Shown here: one piece after another, positions 8,539 through 17,434 of the stretch
How positions within the stretch are numbered: the first letter of the stretch is position 1
How the letters are laid out: each line of letters begins with the position of its first letter
The notes under the pieces: model-generated
Told to the model about the DNA's origin: nothing
Databases searched by the model: none
What the model saw: the letters and a program-made list of their open reading frames with translations, nothing else
Assembly: GCA_965222895.1 (NCBI GenBank)
Contig: CBDCVB010000001.1
Span: 992,001 to 1,056,000 of the forward strand
Direction: 5' to 3'
DNA length: 64,000 bases
DNA from: Bin87 sp965222895
GTDB lineage: Bacteria; Chloroflexota; Dehalococcoidia; Lucifugimonadales; UBA3495
Made by a program: the position numbers and the translations under genes

Positions 8539-9216
8539 TCAGCTTTCGTCCGGCCAGCTGTGGCCGTAATAGTTGGCGTCCCAGAACAGGTGCTCGTAGC
8601 GCAGCGTGGTTATGAAGATGCGTTCCAGGTTGGCGGATTTGGCAGCGCTGGCCCGGTCGCCGGCGTCGTTCAGCCGCACCGTGAACCAGTCCACCACATC
8701 GGCCAGCACGTCGGGACTGTGGATGTCGATCCAGCCCTGATATACCGGGTGGTTGGGTTTGACGCCAGAGTTGATGATGCGAGTGGCCCAGTCCAGATAG
8801 GTGCCCTCGGTAACGTAGAACAGGGCGATGATGTCGTCAAAATCGCCTTCCAGCGCGGTGCGCACCATGAAGTCGCCGAAGGCCTGGGTTATGGGATTGG
8901 CTACCGTTTCCCGGTACTGGTCGCCGGTTACGCCCAATTCCTGAAAACCGTTCAGAAACAGGTCGTTTTCGGCGGACAGAAAGTTGGCCAGAAACCCGTT
9001 CAGCATCTTGCCGGCAGCGTAGTCCGGCGCAGCTTTGGCGATGGCGATGGATGACAGCTTCACCAGGTCGGAGCAGAAGACGTAGTCCTGCCGGAAGTAG
9101 CTGCGAAACTTGTTAATGTCCAAACTGCCGTCGCCCATCTCCTGCACAAAGGGATGGGTTACCATTCCTTCCCACTGGCCATGATATTTGGCTCTCAGTT
9201 CATCAACGAACGGCAT
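8539..9216 (-). CDS. TenA/thiaminase II family protein
   Basis: From the ATG at 9216 the product is 225 residues of TenA-type helical fold. Marks include HPFVQEMGDGSLDINKFRSY and RQDYVF near residues 22-50, and FYVTEGTYLDWA in the middle. The Cys of classical TenA_C enzymes is not seen in the FYVTEGTY stretch, so it resembles the TenA_E subgroup. The family salvages thiamin pyrimidines, but relatives do other chemistry. The open frame starts 28 codons earlier, which is non-homologous. Confidence 0.83.
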   Translation of the reverse strand: MPFVDELRAKYHGQWEGMVTHPFVQEMGDGSLDINKFRSYFRQDYVFCSDLVKLSSIAIAKAAPDYAAGKMLNGFLANFLSAENDLFLNGFQELGVTGDQYRETVANPITQAFGDFMVRTALEGDFDDIIALFYVTEGTYLDWATRIINSGVKPNHPVYQGWIDIHSPDVLADVVDWFTVRLNDAGDRASAAKSANLERIFITTLRYEHLFWDANYYGHSWPDES

Positions 9217-9321
9217 GGTAGTATCCCCCAGCGCAGTATGCGGCGGCGATTGCGATGTAGTTGCCTGTCCCCTTGTGCCAAGATGCCAACCCACGTCCAC
9301 TCTCTCCCGCTACGGGAAGGT

Positions 9322-9780
9322 CTAGGGTGATGGTGAAGTTGCGTCGGCGACCGATTCGGCCAGGCACCCGAAGAATCGGTCCATCATCCCCTTGGCTACC
9401 GAACCCATCATCCGCTGGCCGACACGAGCCACCGCGCCCCCGACCTGGGTGTCGGTGTTAACCTTGACCGAGGTGCCCTCGTTCCCAGCCGGTGTCAGCG
9501 TTACGGCAGCGGTCCCGTTGGCAAACCCGATGTTGCCCGAACCTTCGATGGTCAAGGTGTACGAATGGGGCGGGTTCAGGTCGGAGAGGGCAACGACGGC
9601 GGTGTATTGTCCGCCCACCGGGCCCACCCGTATGGTTACCTCCGCCCGATAGCGGTTCGGCCCGTCGGGCTCCATACTGCGGCAACCGGGGATGCAGCCC
9701 GCCAGCACATCGGGATTCATCAAAGCATCCCAAACGGCCTGGGGCGGCCCGGGAAAAGCGTATTCGGCAGAGAGTTCCAT
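9322..9780 (-). CDS. CoxG-like SRPBCC domain protein
   Basis: This 152-residue protein is of the CO dehydrogenase subunit G (CoxG) family with an SRPBCC fold. It shows VWDALMNPDVLAGCIPGCRS near 17-36, GPVGGQYTA near 53, and the C-terminal MMDRFFGCLAE helix. In CO oxidisers CoxG helps anchor the enzyme to the membrane, but stand-alone homologues are common. No CoxLMS genes are in the window, so the true role is open. Confidence 0.85.
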   Translation of the reverse strand: MELSAEYAFPGPPQAVWDALMNPDVLAGCIPGCRSMEPDGPNRYRAEVTIRVGPVGGQYTAVVALSDLNPPHSYTLTIEGSGNIGFANGTAAVTLTPAGNEGTSVKVNTDTQVGGAVARVGQRMMGSVAKGMMDRFFGCLAESVADATSPSP

Positions 9781-9804
9781 AGTGCTGGGATTATAGCAGG
9801 AGAT

Positions 9805-10425
9805 TCAGCCGCCGTTCCTGAGTACGGCTTTGCCGCTACTTATCACGATATCGGGGCGACTGAACACTGCCGTGTCCTTAAACTTAGTTGCCGGTTTAAT
9901 GACTCCATAAGTATGCGTGCGACCTCCGCCTTCCGGCCCGGCGCCACTTCCTTCGTATTTCCAATCTGACTGCTGAAGCCGGGCTATGTGAACACGCCAT
10001 ACCAACACATACTTTCCTGCCTCAATGGTTCTGGAGGGATCGACCAAATATCGCATGACGCAGTACCACCCCGGGTGGTCATAATGCGCTTGTAAAGCCC
10101 AGGGTCGAATACTGGCCTTTATCTCCAGCGCATCATCCGGAGGTGGTGGGTCTGACGCGCCGCGGCGTTTTAGATCCGGAAACCGTTGTTGCGCTAAATC
10201 GGAATGACTCGGCTTTTCGTATATGGTAAGAGCAGAAAAAGCTCTGGTTGCGAAGATTCCCACCAGCGCGCTGAACACGTTTGCCTGCTCGAAATAAACG
10301 TCAACAAATTGCTCGACTTCGTTTTCCACCGACGCCACAACTCGGCTGATGTGGGAGGGCCTCAAACCGCGAGGAAGCGCAACACCACGGTTGAGCCATT
10401 GCTGACGGTCAGGTTGGTCAACCAA
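9805..10425 (-). CDS. Putative type II restriction endonuclease
   Basis: This is a 206-residue protein without clear relatives by eye. It contains a possible PD-(D/E)xK centre: an acidic loop PPPPDD followed by LEIKASIRPWALQ around residue 97-110. It overlaps the DNA methyltransferase gene by 8 bases and is translated after it. That arrangement is the main reason for calling it the restriction partner. The start is TTG at 10425 inside the overlap; a downstream TTG or GTG is possible. Base use is less GC-rich, as in the methyltransferase. Confidence 0.6.
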   Translation of the reverse strand: MVDQPDRQQWLNRGVALPRGLRPSHISRVVASVENEVEQFVDVYFEQANVFSALVGIFATRAFSALTIYEKPSHSDLAQQRFPDLKRRGASDPPPPDDALEIKASIRPWALQAHYDHPGWYCVMRYLVDPSRTIEAGKYVLVWRVHIARLQQSDWKYEGSGAGPEGGGRTHTYGVIKPATKFKDTAVFSRPDIVISSGKAVLRNGG

Positions 10426-11359
10426 CTGGCAACTCCGTCAACGCTGAAACTGCCCGTCGCGCCATCAGATAATACTCTCCGGAGGACTCGACACCCAGTG
10501 CATGTAAACCTACCGCCCTGGCTGCGGCAACGGTAGAACCGGAGCCCATGAATGGGTCCAATATTGTGCCATATCCTAACGGTAGCGCAGCCCGCACCAA
10601 TTGCCGCATCAATCGCTGCGGTTTGAGCGTCGGGTGAGGCGCGACCGCGCGCTCCTGCTTCGTTGCCGGTGGGCAAGCTATGACGTCCCAAAATGGTTGT
10701 TCGTCGGAAATGCGACGCAACCCGCCGACACCCCATCGCCGGAGATTATCCTGAACTCGGCCATCAAGGGGCTTGCGAAACAAGCCCCAGGGTTCCCAAG
10801 CTGAGCGTGGCATTACAGACACATCCGGGAATTCCTCATGAGCGCCTTTGGGTCGATCCCCTCCCCTGAGCGTTTTGACTATTCGCACAATCTCACCCCG
10901 TTTCTCAAATCCCCCTTCCAGCATGGGAGCGTACACTAGATGCGACAATATTGGGGTGGTAGCAATGAAAACGTGGGCGCCCGGGACCAGTACCCGGAAC
11001 AGTTGGGCGGCTAGTCTTTCAAAGAACGTGCGTAAGTTAGACTCATCCTGTTCCGTAAGCACCGTGAACCGCGGAACCGGGGAGCGTAGTGACCCGTCAA
11101 AGTTTGGCGGTATGCGCCAAATGCCGCCGGTACCACTTTCCCGCTTGGCCAATTGGTCATCCCGGTATTCTACTAATCCGTAGGGCGGGTCCGTAACAAC
11201 GGCCTGAATCGAATTATCCTTTGCCGTTGCTAACCAGCCGAACGCATCACCGAAAACCAAATCTTCATCCGGGCCATAGACGGCATCTGCCCAACCTGTC
11301 AGATCGGACTCGATCAACGTTTGTGGCGGCTCATCAACGGGAATCACGGGAAACTCCAC
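10418..11359 (-). CDS. DNA methyltransferase (N6-adenine or N4-cytosine)
   Basis: This 313-residue site-specific DNA methyltransferase has catalytic motif IV TDPPYG at 56-61 and the AdoMet-binding motif DPFMGSGST at 268-276. The long region between is the target-recognition part. This order (IV, recognition, I) is that of beta-class enzymes. With the overlapping downstream gene it forms a compact restriction-modification system. Lower GC than neighbours suggests acquisition by transfer. Confidence 0.88.
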   Translation of the reverse strand: MEFPVIPVDEPPQTLIESDLTGWADAVYGPDEDLVFGDAFGWLATAKDNSIQAVVTDPPYGLVEYRDDQLAKRESGTGGIWRIPPNFDGSLRSPVPRFTVLTEQDESNLRTFFERLAAQLFRVLVPGAHVFIATTPILSHLVYAPMLEGGFEKRGEIVRIVKTLRGGDRPKGAHEEFPDVSVMPRSAWEPWGLFRKPLDGRVQDNLRRWGVGGLRRISDEQPFWDVIACPPATKQERAVAPHPTLKPQRLMRQLVRAALPLGYGTILDPFMGSGSTVAAARAVGLHALGVESSGEYYLMARRAVSALTELPVG

Positions 11360-11417
11360 CCATCAAGATGACGGCATTATAACTTCCCGAGGAAACATTC
11401 CGGTATCCGCAGCGTCA

Positions 11418-12677
11418 CTACCGCTCATCCGCCAGCAGCAGGGCGTTCAGCAGGACCTGCGCTCCATTCGCGCAATCCTGTGGGGTGGTGAACTCTGCCG
11501 GGGCGTGGCTGATGCCGCCGACGCTGGGGACAAATACCATGGCAGCCGGCGTTACCGAGGCGATGGCCTGCGCGTCGTGGCCCGCTCCGCTGGGCAGGCT
11601 GATGTGGTCGAGGCCGGCCATGCCCGCAGCGTCGGCGATGAGTCGCTGCATATTGCCGGTAACGGGAACCGACGGCGTGTTGCGCTGGGCCGTTACGGTG
11701 ATCGCCACCTGCTCGATGTGGGCTAGCTCGTCGGCAGTGCGGCGCAGCTCCACTTCCGCCGCCGCCAGCGATTCCATGCGCTCGTCCCGAAACTCGACGC
11801 CGACCTCCACACGGCCCGGTATCACGTTACCGGCGTTGGGATGTACGGCCATGCTGCCCACCGTACCCACCCGGCAAACCTCCATCTCGCCGGCGATGCG
11901 TCGCACCGCCAGAGCCACCTGCGCCGCCGCCGACATCGCGTCCTTACGCAGCGACATGGGGGTCGTGCCGGCGTGGTTGGCCTCTCCCACGATGTCAATG
12001 TGGTACACCGAACGACCGGTGATGCCGGTTACCACGCCAATCGGGAAACCGCCGCGGTGCAGCGTGGGCCCCTGTTCGATGTGCAATTCCAGGTAGCACG
12101 CCAGCTCGTCGGGTCGCCGGCGGGCCTGTTCGATGCGGGAGATGTTGCCGCCGATGTCGGGCAGGCGCGTTGTCAGGGTTACGCCATCGTCGCCCACCGC
12201 CGCGAAATCCTCGGCCTCCCACAGCCCGGCCACCGCCCGACTGCCCATCAGCCATCGGTGGAAGCCGGTACCCTCCTCGTTGGTGAACACCATCACCTCC
12301 ACCGGATGGCGCAGCCGGCGCCCGGCGTCTGCGACGGCGTGGACCACCTCGATGGCGGCAATCACGCCCAACGCGCCGTCATACTGGCCTCCGCTGGGCA
12401 CGGTGTCGGTGTGCGACCCCAACACGATGGCGGGAGACGCCCCGTCGCTGCCTTCGACCCGCCCGATGATGTTGCCGGCCGCGTCGATACGAACCGACAT
12501 ACCAGCAGCGGCCATCAACCCCATCACGTGGTCGCGTCCGGCGATGTCAAACGCGGAGAACGCCACCCGCTGCATGCCCTCGTCAGTCAGGCCAATCTGA
12601 CCCAAAGCGCCCATGTTGTAATTCAGGCGGGCGCTGCTGATGGCGATAGAGTCGGCCGGCGTATGGAGTTCCGTCAT
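11418..12677 (-). CDS. M20-family Zn amidase (hydantoinase/carbamoylase or allantoate amidohydrolase type)
   Basis: This 419-residue protein is a full-length dinuclear zinc amidase of the hydantoinase/carbamoylase family. GSHTDTVPSGGQYDGALG carries the first metal His and the bridging Asp, and FTNEEGTGF carries the catalytic and metal Glu residues. A dimerisation domain follows (GRSVYHIDIVGEANHAGTTP). Members cut N-carbamoyl amino acids, allantoate or ureidoglycolate. The substrate is unknown; it implies use of organic nitrogen. Confidence 0.88.
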   Translation of the reverse strand: MTELHTPADSIAISSARLNYNMGALGQIGLTDEGMQRVAFSAFDIAGRDHVMGLMAAAGMSVRIDAAGNIIGRVEGSDGASPAIVLGSHTDTVPSGGQYDGALGVIAAIEVVHAVADAGRRLRHPVEVMVFTNEEGTGFHRWLMGSRAVAGLWEAEDFAAVGDDGVTLTTRLPDIGGNISRIEQARRRPDELACYLELHIEQGPTLHRGGFPIGVVTGITGRSVYHIDIVGEANHAGTTPMSLRKDAMSAAAQVALAVRRIAGEMEVCRVGTVGSMAVHPNAGNVIPGRVEVGVEFRDERMESLAAAEVELRRTADELAHIEQVAITVTAQRNTPSVPVTGNMQRLIADAAGMAGLDHISLPSGAGHDAQAIASVTPAAMVFVPSVGGISHAPAEFTTPQDCANGAQVLLNALLLADER

Positions 12678-12693
12678 AATCCCTCCCTGGGAT

Positions 12694-13527
12694 CTACTCG
12701 CCTCCGCCGGACAAGTCGCGGCGGCTGAGCAGGGTCAGCGTGAGCGCCCAGAACAACACAATGTAGGCCAGCACGGCCGGCGCGAAATACCAGGGGCTGA
12801 CATCATCATAGAAGCCGTACAGTCCCGAGGCTGTGCCGCGCAACGTCCAGCGCAGGTAATCACCCAGCGGGAAATCATAGACTCCTTCGACGATTAATAC
12901 GGCCACCGGGTAGGCGGTGGACTCAGCAATCAGGATGGCGGCGGCAACGGCCAGCCCGAAGGTTGTGGAGCGGCCCACCACGCACAGCAGGGCGGTCAGG
13001 CTCATATACGCGATGGCCGCCGGCAAGGTGCTGAAATACATGACGGAAATTGCCCACCAGCCGGCCGGCGCATCGTTAAAGAACAACGGATTGGGAGCGC
13101 CGGGTTCGCCGGCGAATATTCCGGCAATAACCGCCAAACCCCAGGACACCAGCCAGACCAGCGCCAGAATGACGCCAATCACCAACATTTTGGCCACCGC
13201 AACGTGCTGGCGCGGGTTGCCTCGGGCCAGCAGGGCGCGCATCGTTCCCCAACCATACTCCCCGCTGAATATGACCGCGGTGAGAAATATACCCAGAAAC
13301 GGCCCCACCACCGTCAACGTCACATGGATAATTAGTGCGAATACGCTCGGCGATACGTCGTCCGAGCCGGGCCAGGTCCATATCAAAACCGATCCGGCCA
13401 GAAGCAGGTAAACTGCCGCCGCCACCATCCCCATGATGACGCGAAAGGCCAGCCGGCGCGACAGCCGGAACCACTCCCAGCGCATGGCGACGGCGATGGC
13501 GGAAACGTTGCCGGCAAGATCGGCCAT
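12694..13527 (-). CDS. ABC transporter permease (ABC-2 type)
   Basis: Starting at the ATG at 13527 (MADLAGNVSA), the product is about 277 residues with six likely membrane helices, for example VIMGMVAAAVYLLLAGSVLI near residue 30 and a helix-rich C-terminal half. Its start overlaps the stop of the ATPase gene by one base (TAATG), so the two are co-translated. The fold fits ABC-2 type export permeases of the CcmB/NatB kind. The transported substrate is unknown. Confidence 0.8.
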   Translation of the reverse strand: MADLAGNVSAIAVAMRWEWFRLSRRLAFRVIMGMVAAAVYLLLAGSVLIWTWPGSDDVSPSVFALIIHVTLTVVGPFLGIFLTAVIFSGEYGWGTMRALLARGNPRQHVAVAKMLVIGVILALVWLVSWGLAVIAGIFAGEPGAPNPLFFNDAPAGWWAISVMYFSTLPAAIAYMSLTALLCVVGRSTTFGLAVAAAILIAESTAYPVAVLIVEGVYDFPLGDYLRWTLRGTASGLYGFYDDVSPWYFAPAVLAYIVLFWALTLTLLSRRDLSGGGE

Positions 13528-14486
13528 TATCCGTTCGCCTCGTCGGGTTCCGGTTCGGCGGTAACTTCCATGAAGCCCGCCTCCAGCGAGCTGCCCAAGG
13601 CGCGCATCTCTACCACATAGCACCCGACGTTGGCCAAATCCCGGGAGATTTCCCATTCCTGTCCCGGGCTGGCGGGTATTTCGAGGCCGCTGCCGGACTG
13701 ACCAGCAACTTCCCACCCGGCCGATGCCAGCAGTTCGGCGGCGCGCGCGTCGTCGGTGGTTCGCACCAGCACCCGCATCGGCGCGCCCATCCCGGACACC
13801 GGCCCGGAGTACATCAGCCGTCCCCGCACCATTACCCCAACCCGGTCGCAAACCTGCTCCACCTCGTTCAGCAGGTGGCTGGCCAGGATGATAGTGCGTC
13901 GGCCCCCCTCCTCCGGCTTTCCGGACTTCGCCAAAGTGCGGATTAGTTCGCGCACCTCGATGATGCCCACCGGGTCCAGGCCGTTGGTGGGTTCATCCAG
14001 AATAATCAGGGAGGGGTTGCCCAACAGGGTGGCCGCGATTCCAAGACGCTGCTTCATTCCGGTGGAGCAGGCGGCAAACTTGCGATACGCCGCCTGGTCG
14101 TCCAGATTCACGGTATCCAGCAGCTCGTCAACCTCGGCGTCGCCGCCGTTCGAGCCATAGATCCCCTGCAAGCATCGCAGGTTGTCCCGGCACGACAGAA
14201 AGGGCCAGAACGTGGGGCGCTCAATCAGGGCGCCGGCGCTGCCCAGCGCCTCGCGCAATCCGGCAGGGCCGGAGCGACCCAGCAGCGTGATGCTGCCGGC
14301 GGTAGGACGCAAAAACCCGGCCAGCATCGACAGCAGCGTGGTTTTCCCGGACCCATTCGGCCCCAGCAGTCCAAACACCGCCCCCGTCGGTACATCCAGG
14401 CTCACGTCGTCTACGGCCAGCACTCTGCCGAACCGTTTGGTAAGCCCGGAAAACGCGACCGCAGAGGCGGCTGCCATATCGTCCAT
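13527..14486 (-). CDS. ABC transporter ATP-binding protein
   Basis: This is an exporter-type ABC ATPase of about 319 residues from the ATG at 14486. It has Walker A GPNGSGKTT near 42-50, the signature CSTGMKQRLG, Walker B LIILDEPTNGLDP and the switch His in LASHLLNEVE. About 80 residues after the ATPase core may be a regulatory tail. It pairs with the overlapping permease gene. A TTG five codons upstream (14501) is a less likely start. Confidence 0.9.
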   Translation of the reverse strand: MDDMAAASAVAFSGLTKRFGRVLAVDDVSLDVPTGAVFGLLGPNGSGKTTLLSMLAGFLRPTAGSITLLGRSGPAGLREALGSAGALIERPTFWPFLSCRDNLRCLQGIYGSNGGDAEVDELLDTVNLDDQAAYRKFAACSTGMKQRLGIAATLLGNPSLIILDEPTNGLDPVGIIEVRELIRTLAKSGKPEEGGRRTIILASHLLNEVEQVCDRVGVMVRGRLMYSGPVSGMGAPMRVLVRTTDDARAAELLASAGWEVAGQSGSGLEIPASPGQEWEISRDLANVGCYVVEMRALGSSLEAGFMEVTAEPEPDEANG

Positions 14487-14509
14487 ATCATCACGTCGCA
14501 AACCGGGCG

Positions 14510-15712
14510 TCAGGTCAGCACGTCAAAGCCGTAGCCGGCGTGGTTCAGGTTGCCCTCGGCAAAGCGGGACAGGCGCAGCGGGCTGATGTCCATGGTGGTA
14601 GCGCTGCCGTAGGCGATGAGCTCAGCCATCAACACGCCCACCATCGGCGACAGCTTGAAGCCGTGGCCGCTGAAACCGCTGCACAGGTACAGACCGTCCA
14701 CGCCCGCCACCCGATCCATGATGGGATGTGAGTCGGGGGTGTTGGTGTAAAGTCCGGCGTAGCCGGTGGCCAGCTCGGCATCGGCCATGGCCGGAATGCG
14801 GCGCGCCAGACGCTGCCAGACATCCTCGATAAACGCCGGACTGGCCCGCTGGGCGAACACTTCCGGGTCGTCCACAACATCGGAGTGGTTGCCGTTGCCC
14901 ACCAGGGTCAAATCCTGTCCCTCGGGGCGGAAGTAGATGCGGTTGGAGATGTCGGCGCCGCCGGGATGATGGGGCACCTTGTCCAGGGGTCGGCGGAAGT
15001 GCAGCACCTCGTGGCGCGTCGCCACCAGCGGAACGTCGATGCCGTGTGCGGCGAGAAACCGGGCCGTCCAGGGGCCGGTGGCGACTACGGCGACCCTGGT
15101 GGCAATGCGCTCGCCGTGTACCGTGCGCACTGCCTCAACCCGGCTGCCGTCTCCGCCGGTTTCGATAGCCGAGATCGGAGCTTGCAGGCGGATGTCCACG
15201 CCCTCGGCGCGGGCGCGGGTGGCGTAGGCGTAGGCCGTCCCGGATGCGTCGGCGTGGCCGGAATAGGGTTCGTAGGCGATGCCGGCAGCGTCATCCACCG
15301 CAAATCCGGGAGCCAGCTCGGCGGCATCGGCGGCGCGGATAATGTCGGTGATGATACCGACGGATTGCTGCATCGCGACGTTGTTACGGAACGATGCGAC
15401 GTCGTCGGCGCCGGCGAATACCAAGTAGCCGGTGCGGGTATAGCCGCACTCGCCACCGATGATGTCAGCGAAGTTGCGGTAGATTTGCAGGCTACGCCAG
15501 GCCATTTCCGCGTTGACCGCGGTGGAATAGTGCATCCTGATGGCGGCGCTGCTGCGCCCGGTGGAGCCGCTGCCCAAGGTGTCGCGTTCCAGCAGCACGA
15601 TGCGGCGCAACCCGTGCTGGCCCGCGGTTAGCGCCAGGTTGCAAGCGATGCTACAGCCCATCACGCCACCCCCGATGATAACGGCGTCGGCGGTTTCAGC
15701 TACGCCGGTCAT
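14510..15712 (-). CDS. FAD-dependent oxidoreductase (DAO/sarcosine oxidase-like)
   Basis: This 400-residue protein is of the D-amino acid oxidase/sarcosine oxidase family. The FAD-binding Rossmann motif is VIIGGGVMGCSIA at 11-23, followed by LERDTLGSGSTGRSSAA. Near the C-terminus LYLCSGFSGHGFKLSP is the second FAD-binding region. It probably oxidises a secondary amine such as sarcosine or an N-methyl amino acid. Its ATG overlaps the stop of the PaREP1 gene by one base (TGATG). Confidence 0.88.
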   Translation of the reverse strand: MTGVAETADAVIIGGGVMGCSIACNLALTAGQHGLRRIVLLERDTLGSGSTGRSSAAIRMHYSTAVNAEMAWRSLQIYRNFADIIGGECGYTRTGYLVFAGADDVASFRNNVAMQQSVGIITDIIRAADAAELAPGFAVDDAAGIAYEPYSGHADASGTAYAYATRARAEGVDIRLQAPISAIETGGDGSRVEAVRTVHGERIATRVAVVATGPWTARFLAAHGIDVPLVATRHEVLHFRRPLDKVPHHPGGADISNRIYFRPEGQDLTLVGNGNHSDVVDDPEVFAQRASPAFIEDVWQRLARRIPAMADAELATGYAGLYTNTPDSHPIMDRVAGVDGLYLCSGFSGHGFKLSPMVGVLMAELIAYGSATTMDISPLRLSRFAEGNLNHAGYGFDVLT

Positions 15713-16197
15713 CAGGGGGACGGCTCTGGCGGGAACAGTTCTTGCAGCAGGTCAATCGTGGCGAAAACGCGGCTCACCGACGAAGTAACTTCGGTCGCAG
15801 GAAGGTCGTTCTCGTAGAAATGGGTGTGCAGGCTGCGCGCCAACCCCAAGCCGGCAGTTAGTGTTTGGGCTGCCACTGCATCCTGTTGGTTAACTAAAGC
15901 AGTCAGCCGGCCTGCTGCTTGCAGGATGCTACGGTGGCTGGCGATGTGCAGCCCATGGTCGGCGCCAATAATCTTGATGGCCTGTGCATAAGCGCCCCAG
16001 GATTTTTCGGCTGCTTGCAGGTAATCCACCTCGGCCAGACTTTTCTGCACGTGTTCCCGGTAGTGCGCCAGGTTGCTGCGGTAGGTAGCCGCCAGCTCGG
16101 CGGCGTCAATGGCTGGCGCCTCAATATCAGAACGATTCGACAAGCCAGCGCGGATGGCCTCGGTTACCTGCTCTGGCGCGAAGGATGGGTTAGTCAT
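15712..16197 (-). CDS. PaREP1/HEPN-like protein, duplicate copy 1
   Basis: The 161-residue product from the ATG at 16197 carries AAEKSWGAYAQAIKIIG, ASHRSIL and LHTHFYENDLP, the blocks shared by all four PaREP1-like genes here. It is roughly 60 percent identical by eye to the copy at 16478-16993. A GTG at 16224 would add nine residues and is also present in the other copy. It follows an HNH gene fragment and is coupled to the FAD oxidoreductase. Confidence 0.7.
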   Translation of the reverse strand: MTNPSFAPEQVTEAIRAGLSNRSDIEAPAIDAAELAATYRSNLAHYREHVQKSLAEVDYLQAAEKSWGAYAQAIKIIGADHGLHIASHRSILQAAGRLTALVNQQDAVAAQTLTAGLGLARSLHTHFYENDLPATEVTSSVSRVFATIDLLQELFPPEPSP

Positions 16198-16426
16198 AGC
16201 GTTTGAATGATAGCATGGCCTCACGGGGGATGGTCATTGCCGGCTGCGGGCGCGCCGCACCGAGAACGAGGCGCCCCGCTGCTTTCGCATCCAGCGCAGG
16301 AACCCGGCCACCCGGGGGTTGGCCCGCAGCAACTCGATGCTGTGCAATTCCTCCGCCAGGGTCGTTACTGAGAACATGGCGTGCAGCTGCCGGTGGCACG
16401 TGGGACACAACCCCACGGTCGGGCCC
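16190..16426. repeat. Tandem-duplication arm A (matches 16986-17222)
   Basis: About 235 bases are nearly identical to the arm at 16986-17222, with roughly 8 or 9 mismatches by eye at an offset of 796 bases. The arm covers the 3' part of an HNH gene and the start of the following PaREP1 gene. The match ends abruptly near 16426, where this copy loses the HNH N-terminal half. Confidence 0.85.
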
Positions 16427-16446
16427 ACGTCAGCGGTTTCGGTCAT
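16234..16446 (-). pseudogene. HNH endonuclease, 3' fragment
   Basis: An open frame of about 70 codons whose last 63 residues match the C-terminal part of the intact HNH gene at 17030-17434 almost perfectly (GPTVGLCPTCHRQLHAMF onward). The zinc-ribbon first half with CALCQ and the HH of the HNH motif are missing. Before GPTVG the frame runs through unrelated sequence. It looks like a remnant of a partial tandem duplication. An ATG at 16446 could still allow a short peptide. Confidence 0.8.
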
Positions 16447-16477
16447 GCCAATTGTGTCCGGTTCTACGCATCCGGGT

Positions 16478-16993
16478 CTATGCAGCCGGGTCCGGGCGGT
16501 TCGCCGGAAACAATTCGTGGAGCAAGTCAATGGCGGCGGCGACGGTTCCGGCGCTGGCTGCCACTGCGGGCGCCGGGAGGTCATTTTCGTAAAAATGAAT
16601 GTGCATAGCGCGCGCTGCGACCAAACCATAGGTCAATGCGGCGGCGGTTGCAGCGTCATGCGGGTTAACCAGAGCGGTGAGTTGACCGGAGACTTGCAGG
16701 ATGCTGCGGTGGCTCGTGATGTGCAGCCCGTGTACCGCTCCAATTATCTTGATGGCCTGAGAGTAGGCTCCCCAGGATTTTTCGGCGGCTTGTCGGTAAT
16801 CGCCATCAGCCAAACTTTGTTGAACGTGCTGACGGTAGTGATCCAGGTTGCCGAGGTACGTATTAGTCAAATCCGCTGCCTGTCTCGCCTCCACAACAAC
16901 ATCCTCGTGTCGGGACAAGCCGGCGCGGATGGCTTCGGTTACCTGCTGAGGAGAAAAGGATGGGCTAGTAATGGCGTTTGGTGGATTAGTCAT
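16478..16993 (-). CDS. PaREP1/HEPN-like protein, duplicate copy 2
   Basis: The 171-residue product from the ATG at 16993 has AAEKSWGAYSQAIKIIG, TSHRSIL and MHIHFYENDLP, parallel to copy 1 at 15712-16197. A GTG at 17020 is an alternative start 9 bases after the HNH stop. It sits directly downstream of the intact HNH gene and probably shares its transcript. The function is unknown. The helical HEPN-like pattern and nuclease neighbour suggest a toxin or defence link. Confidence 0.7.
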   Translation of the reverse strand: MTNPPNAITSPSFSPQQVTEAIRAGLSRHEDVVVEARQAADLTNTYLGNLDHYRQHVQQSLADGDYRQAAEKSWGAYSQAIKIIGAVHGLHITSHRSILQVSGQLTALVNPHDAATAAALTYGLVAARAMHIHFYENDLPAPAVAASAGTVAAAIDLLHELFPANRPDPAA

Positions 16994-17222
16994 AGCGTTT
17001 GCATGATAGCATGGCCTCACGGTGGCTGGTCATTGCCGACTGCGGGCGCGGCGCACCGAGAACGAGGCGCCCCGCTGCTTTCGCATCCAGCGCAGGAACC
17101 CGGCCACCTGGGGGTTGGCCCGCAGCAACTCGATGCTGTGCAATTCCTCCGCCAGGGTCGTTACTGAGAACATGGCGTGCAGCTGCCGGTGGCACGTGGG
17201 ACACAACCCCACGGTAGGACCG
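16986..17222. repeat. Tandem-duplication arm B (matches 16190-16426)
   Basis: This is the second arm of the duplication, overlapping the 3' half of the intact HNH gene and the start of PaREP1 copy 2. The high DNA identity contrasts with the much lower identity of the adjoining PaREP1 genes, which suggests gene conversion or selection. Confidence 0.85.
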
Positions 17223-17434
17223 TGGTTGCCGCCCCTCGCCCGCGGCACCAGATGATGCACCGTGATGCGATCCACCGCCCGCTGGCACAGGGCGCAGCGG
17301 TCGTCCAGTGTGGCGCGTGAGCCGGTGGGCGCTGCGGTGGGTGTTTGGCGCAGTGTTCGGCGGGTTGCCTGGGTGTCCGCCGCGCCAGAACCGGCGCGCC
17401 CGCGCGAGCGGGTATTGGCGTTGCGCCTAGCCAT
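17030..17434 (-). CDS. HNH endonuclease
   Basis: This 134-residue protein has a basic, low-complexity N-terminal half and a C-terminal HNH domain: CALCQ, then ITVHHLVPRARGG, then LCPTCHRQLHAMF. Two CxxC pairs bind structural zinc and the HH is catalytic. The start ATG at 17434 overlaps the stop of the upstream gene by 8 bases (ATGGCTAG). Such small HNH proteins occur in mobile and defence islands. A partial duplicate lies at 16234-16446. Confidence 0.82.
   Translation of the reverse strand: MARRNANTRSRGRAGSGAADTQATRRTLRQTPTAAPTGSRATLDDRCALCQRAVDRITVHHLVPRARGGNHGPTVGLCPTCHRQLHAMFSVTTLAEELHSIELLRANPQVAGFLRWMRKQRGASFSVRRARSRQ

Noticed and set aside
12694..13851. A longer 385-codon form of the ABC permease
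   Set aside because: The first 108 codons are an out-of-frame reading of the ATPase gene. The TAATG overlap marks the real start at 13527.
14885..15631. A 248-codon open frame opposite the FAD oxidoreductase
   Set aside because: It is antisense to a gene with clear FAD motifs and has no family signal.
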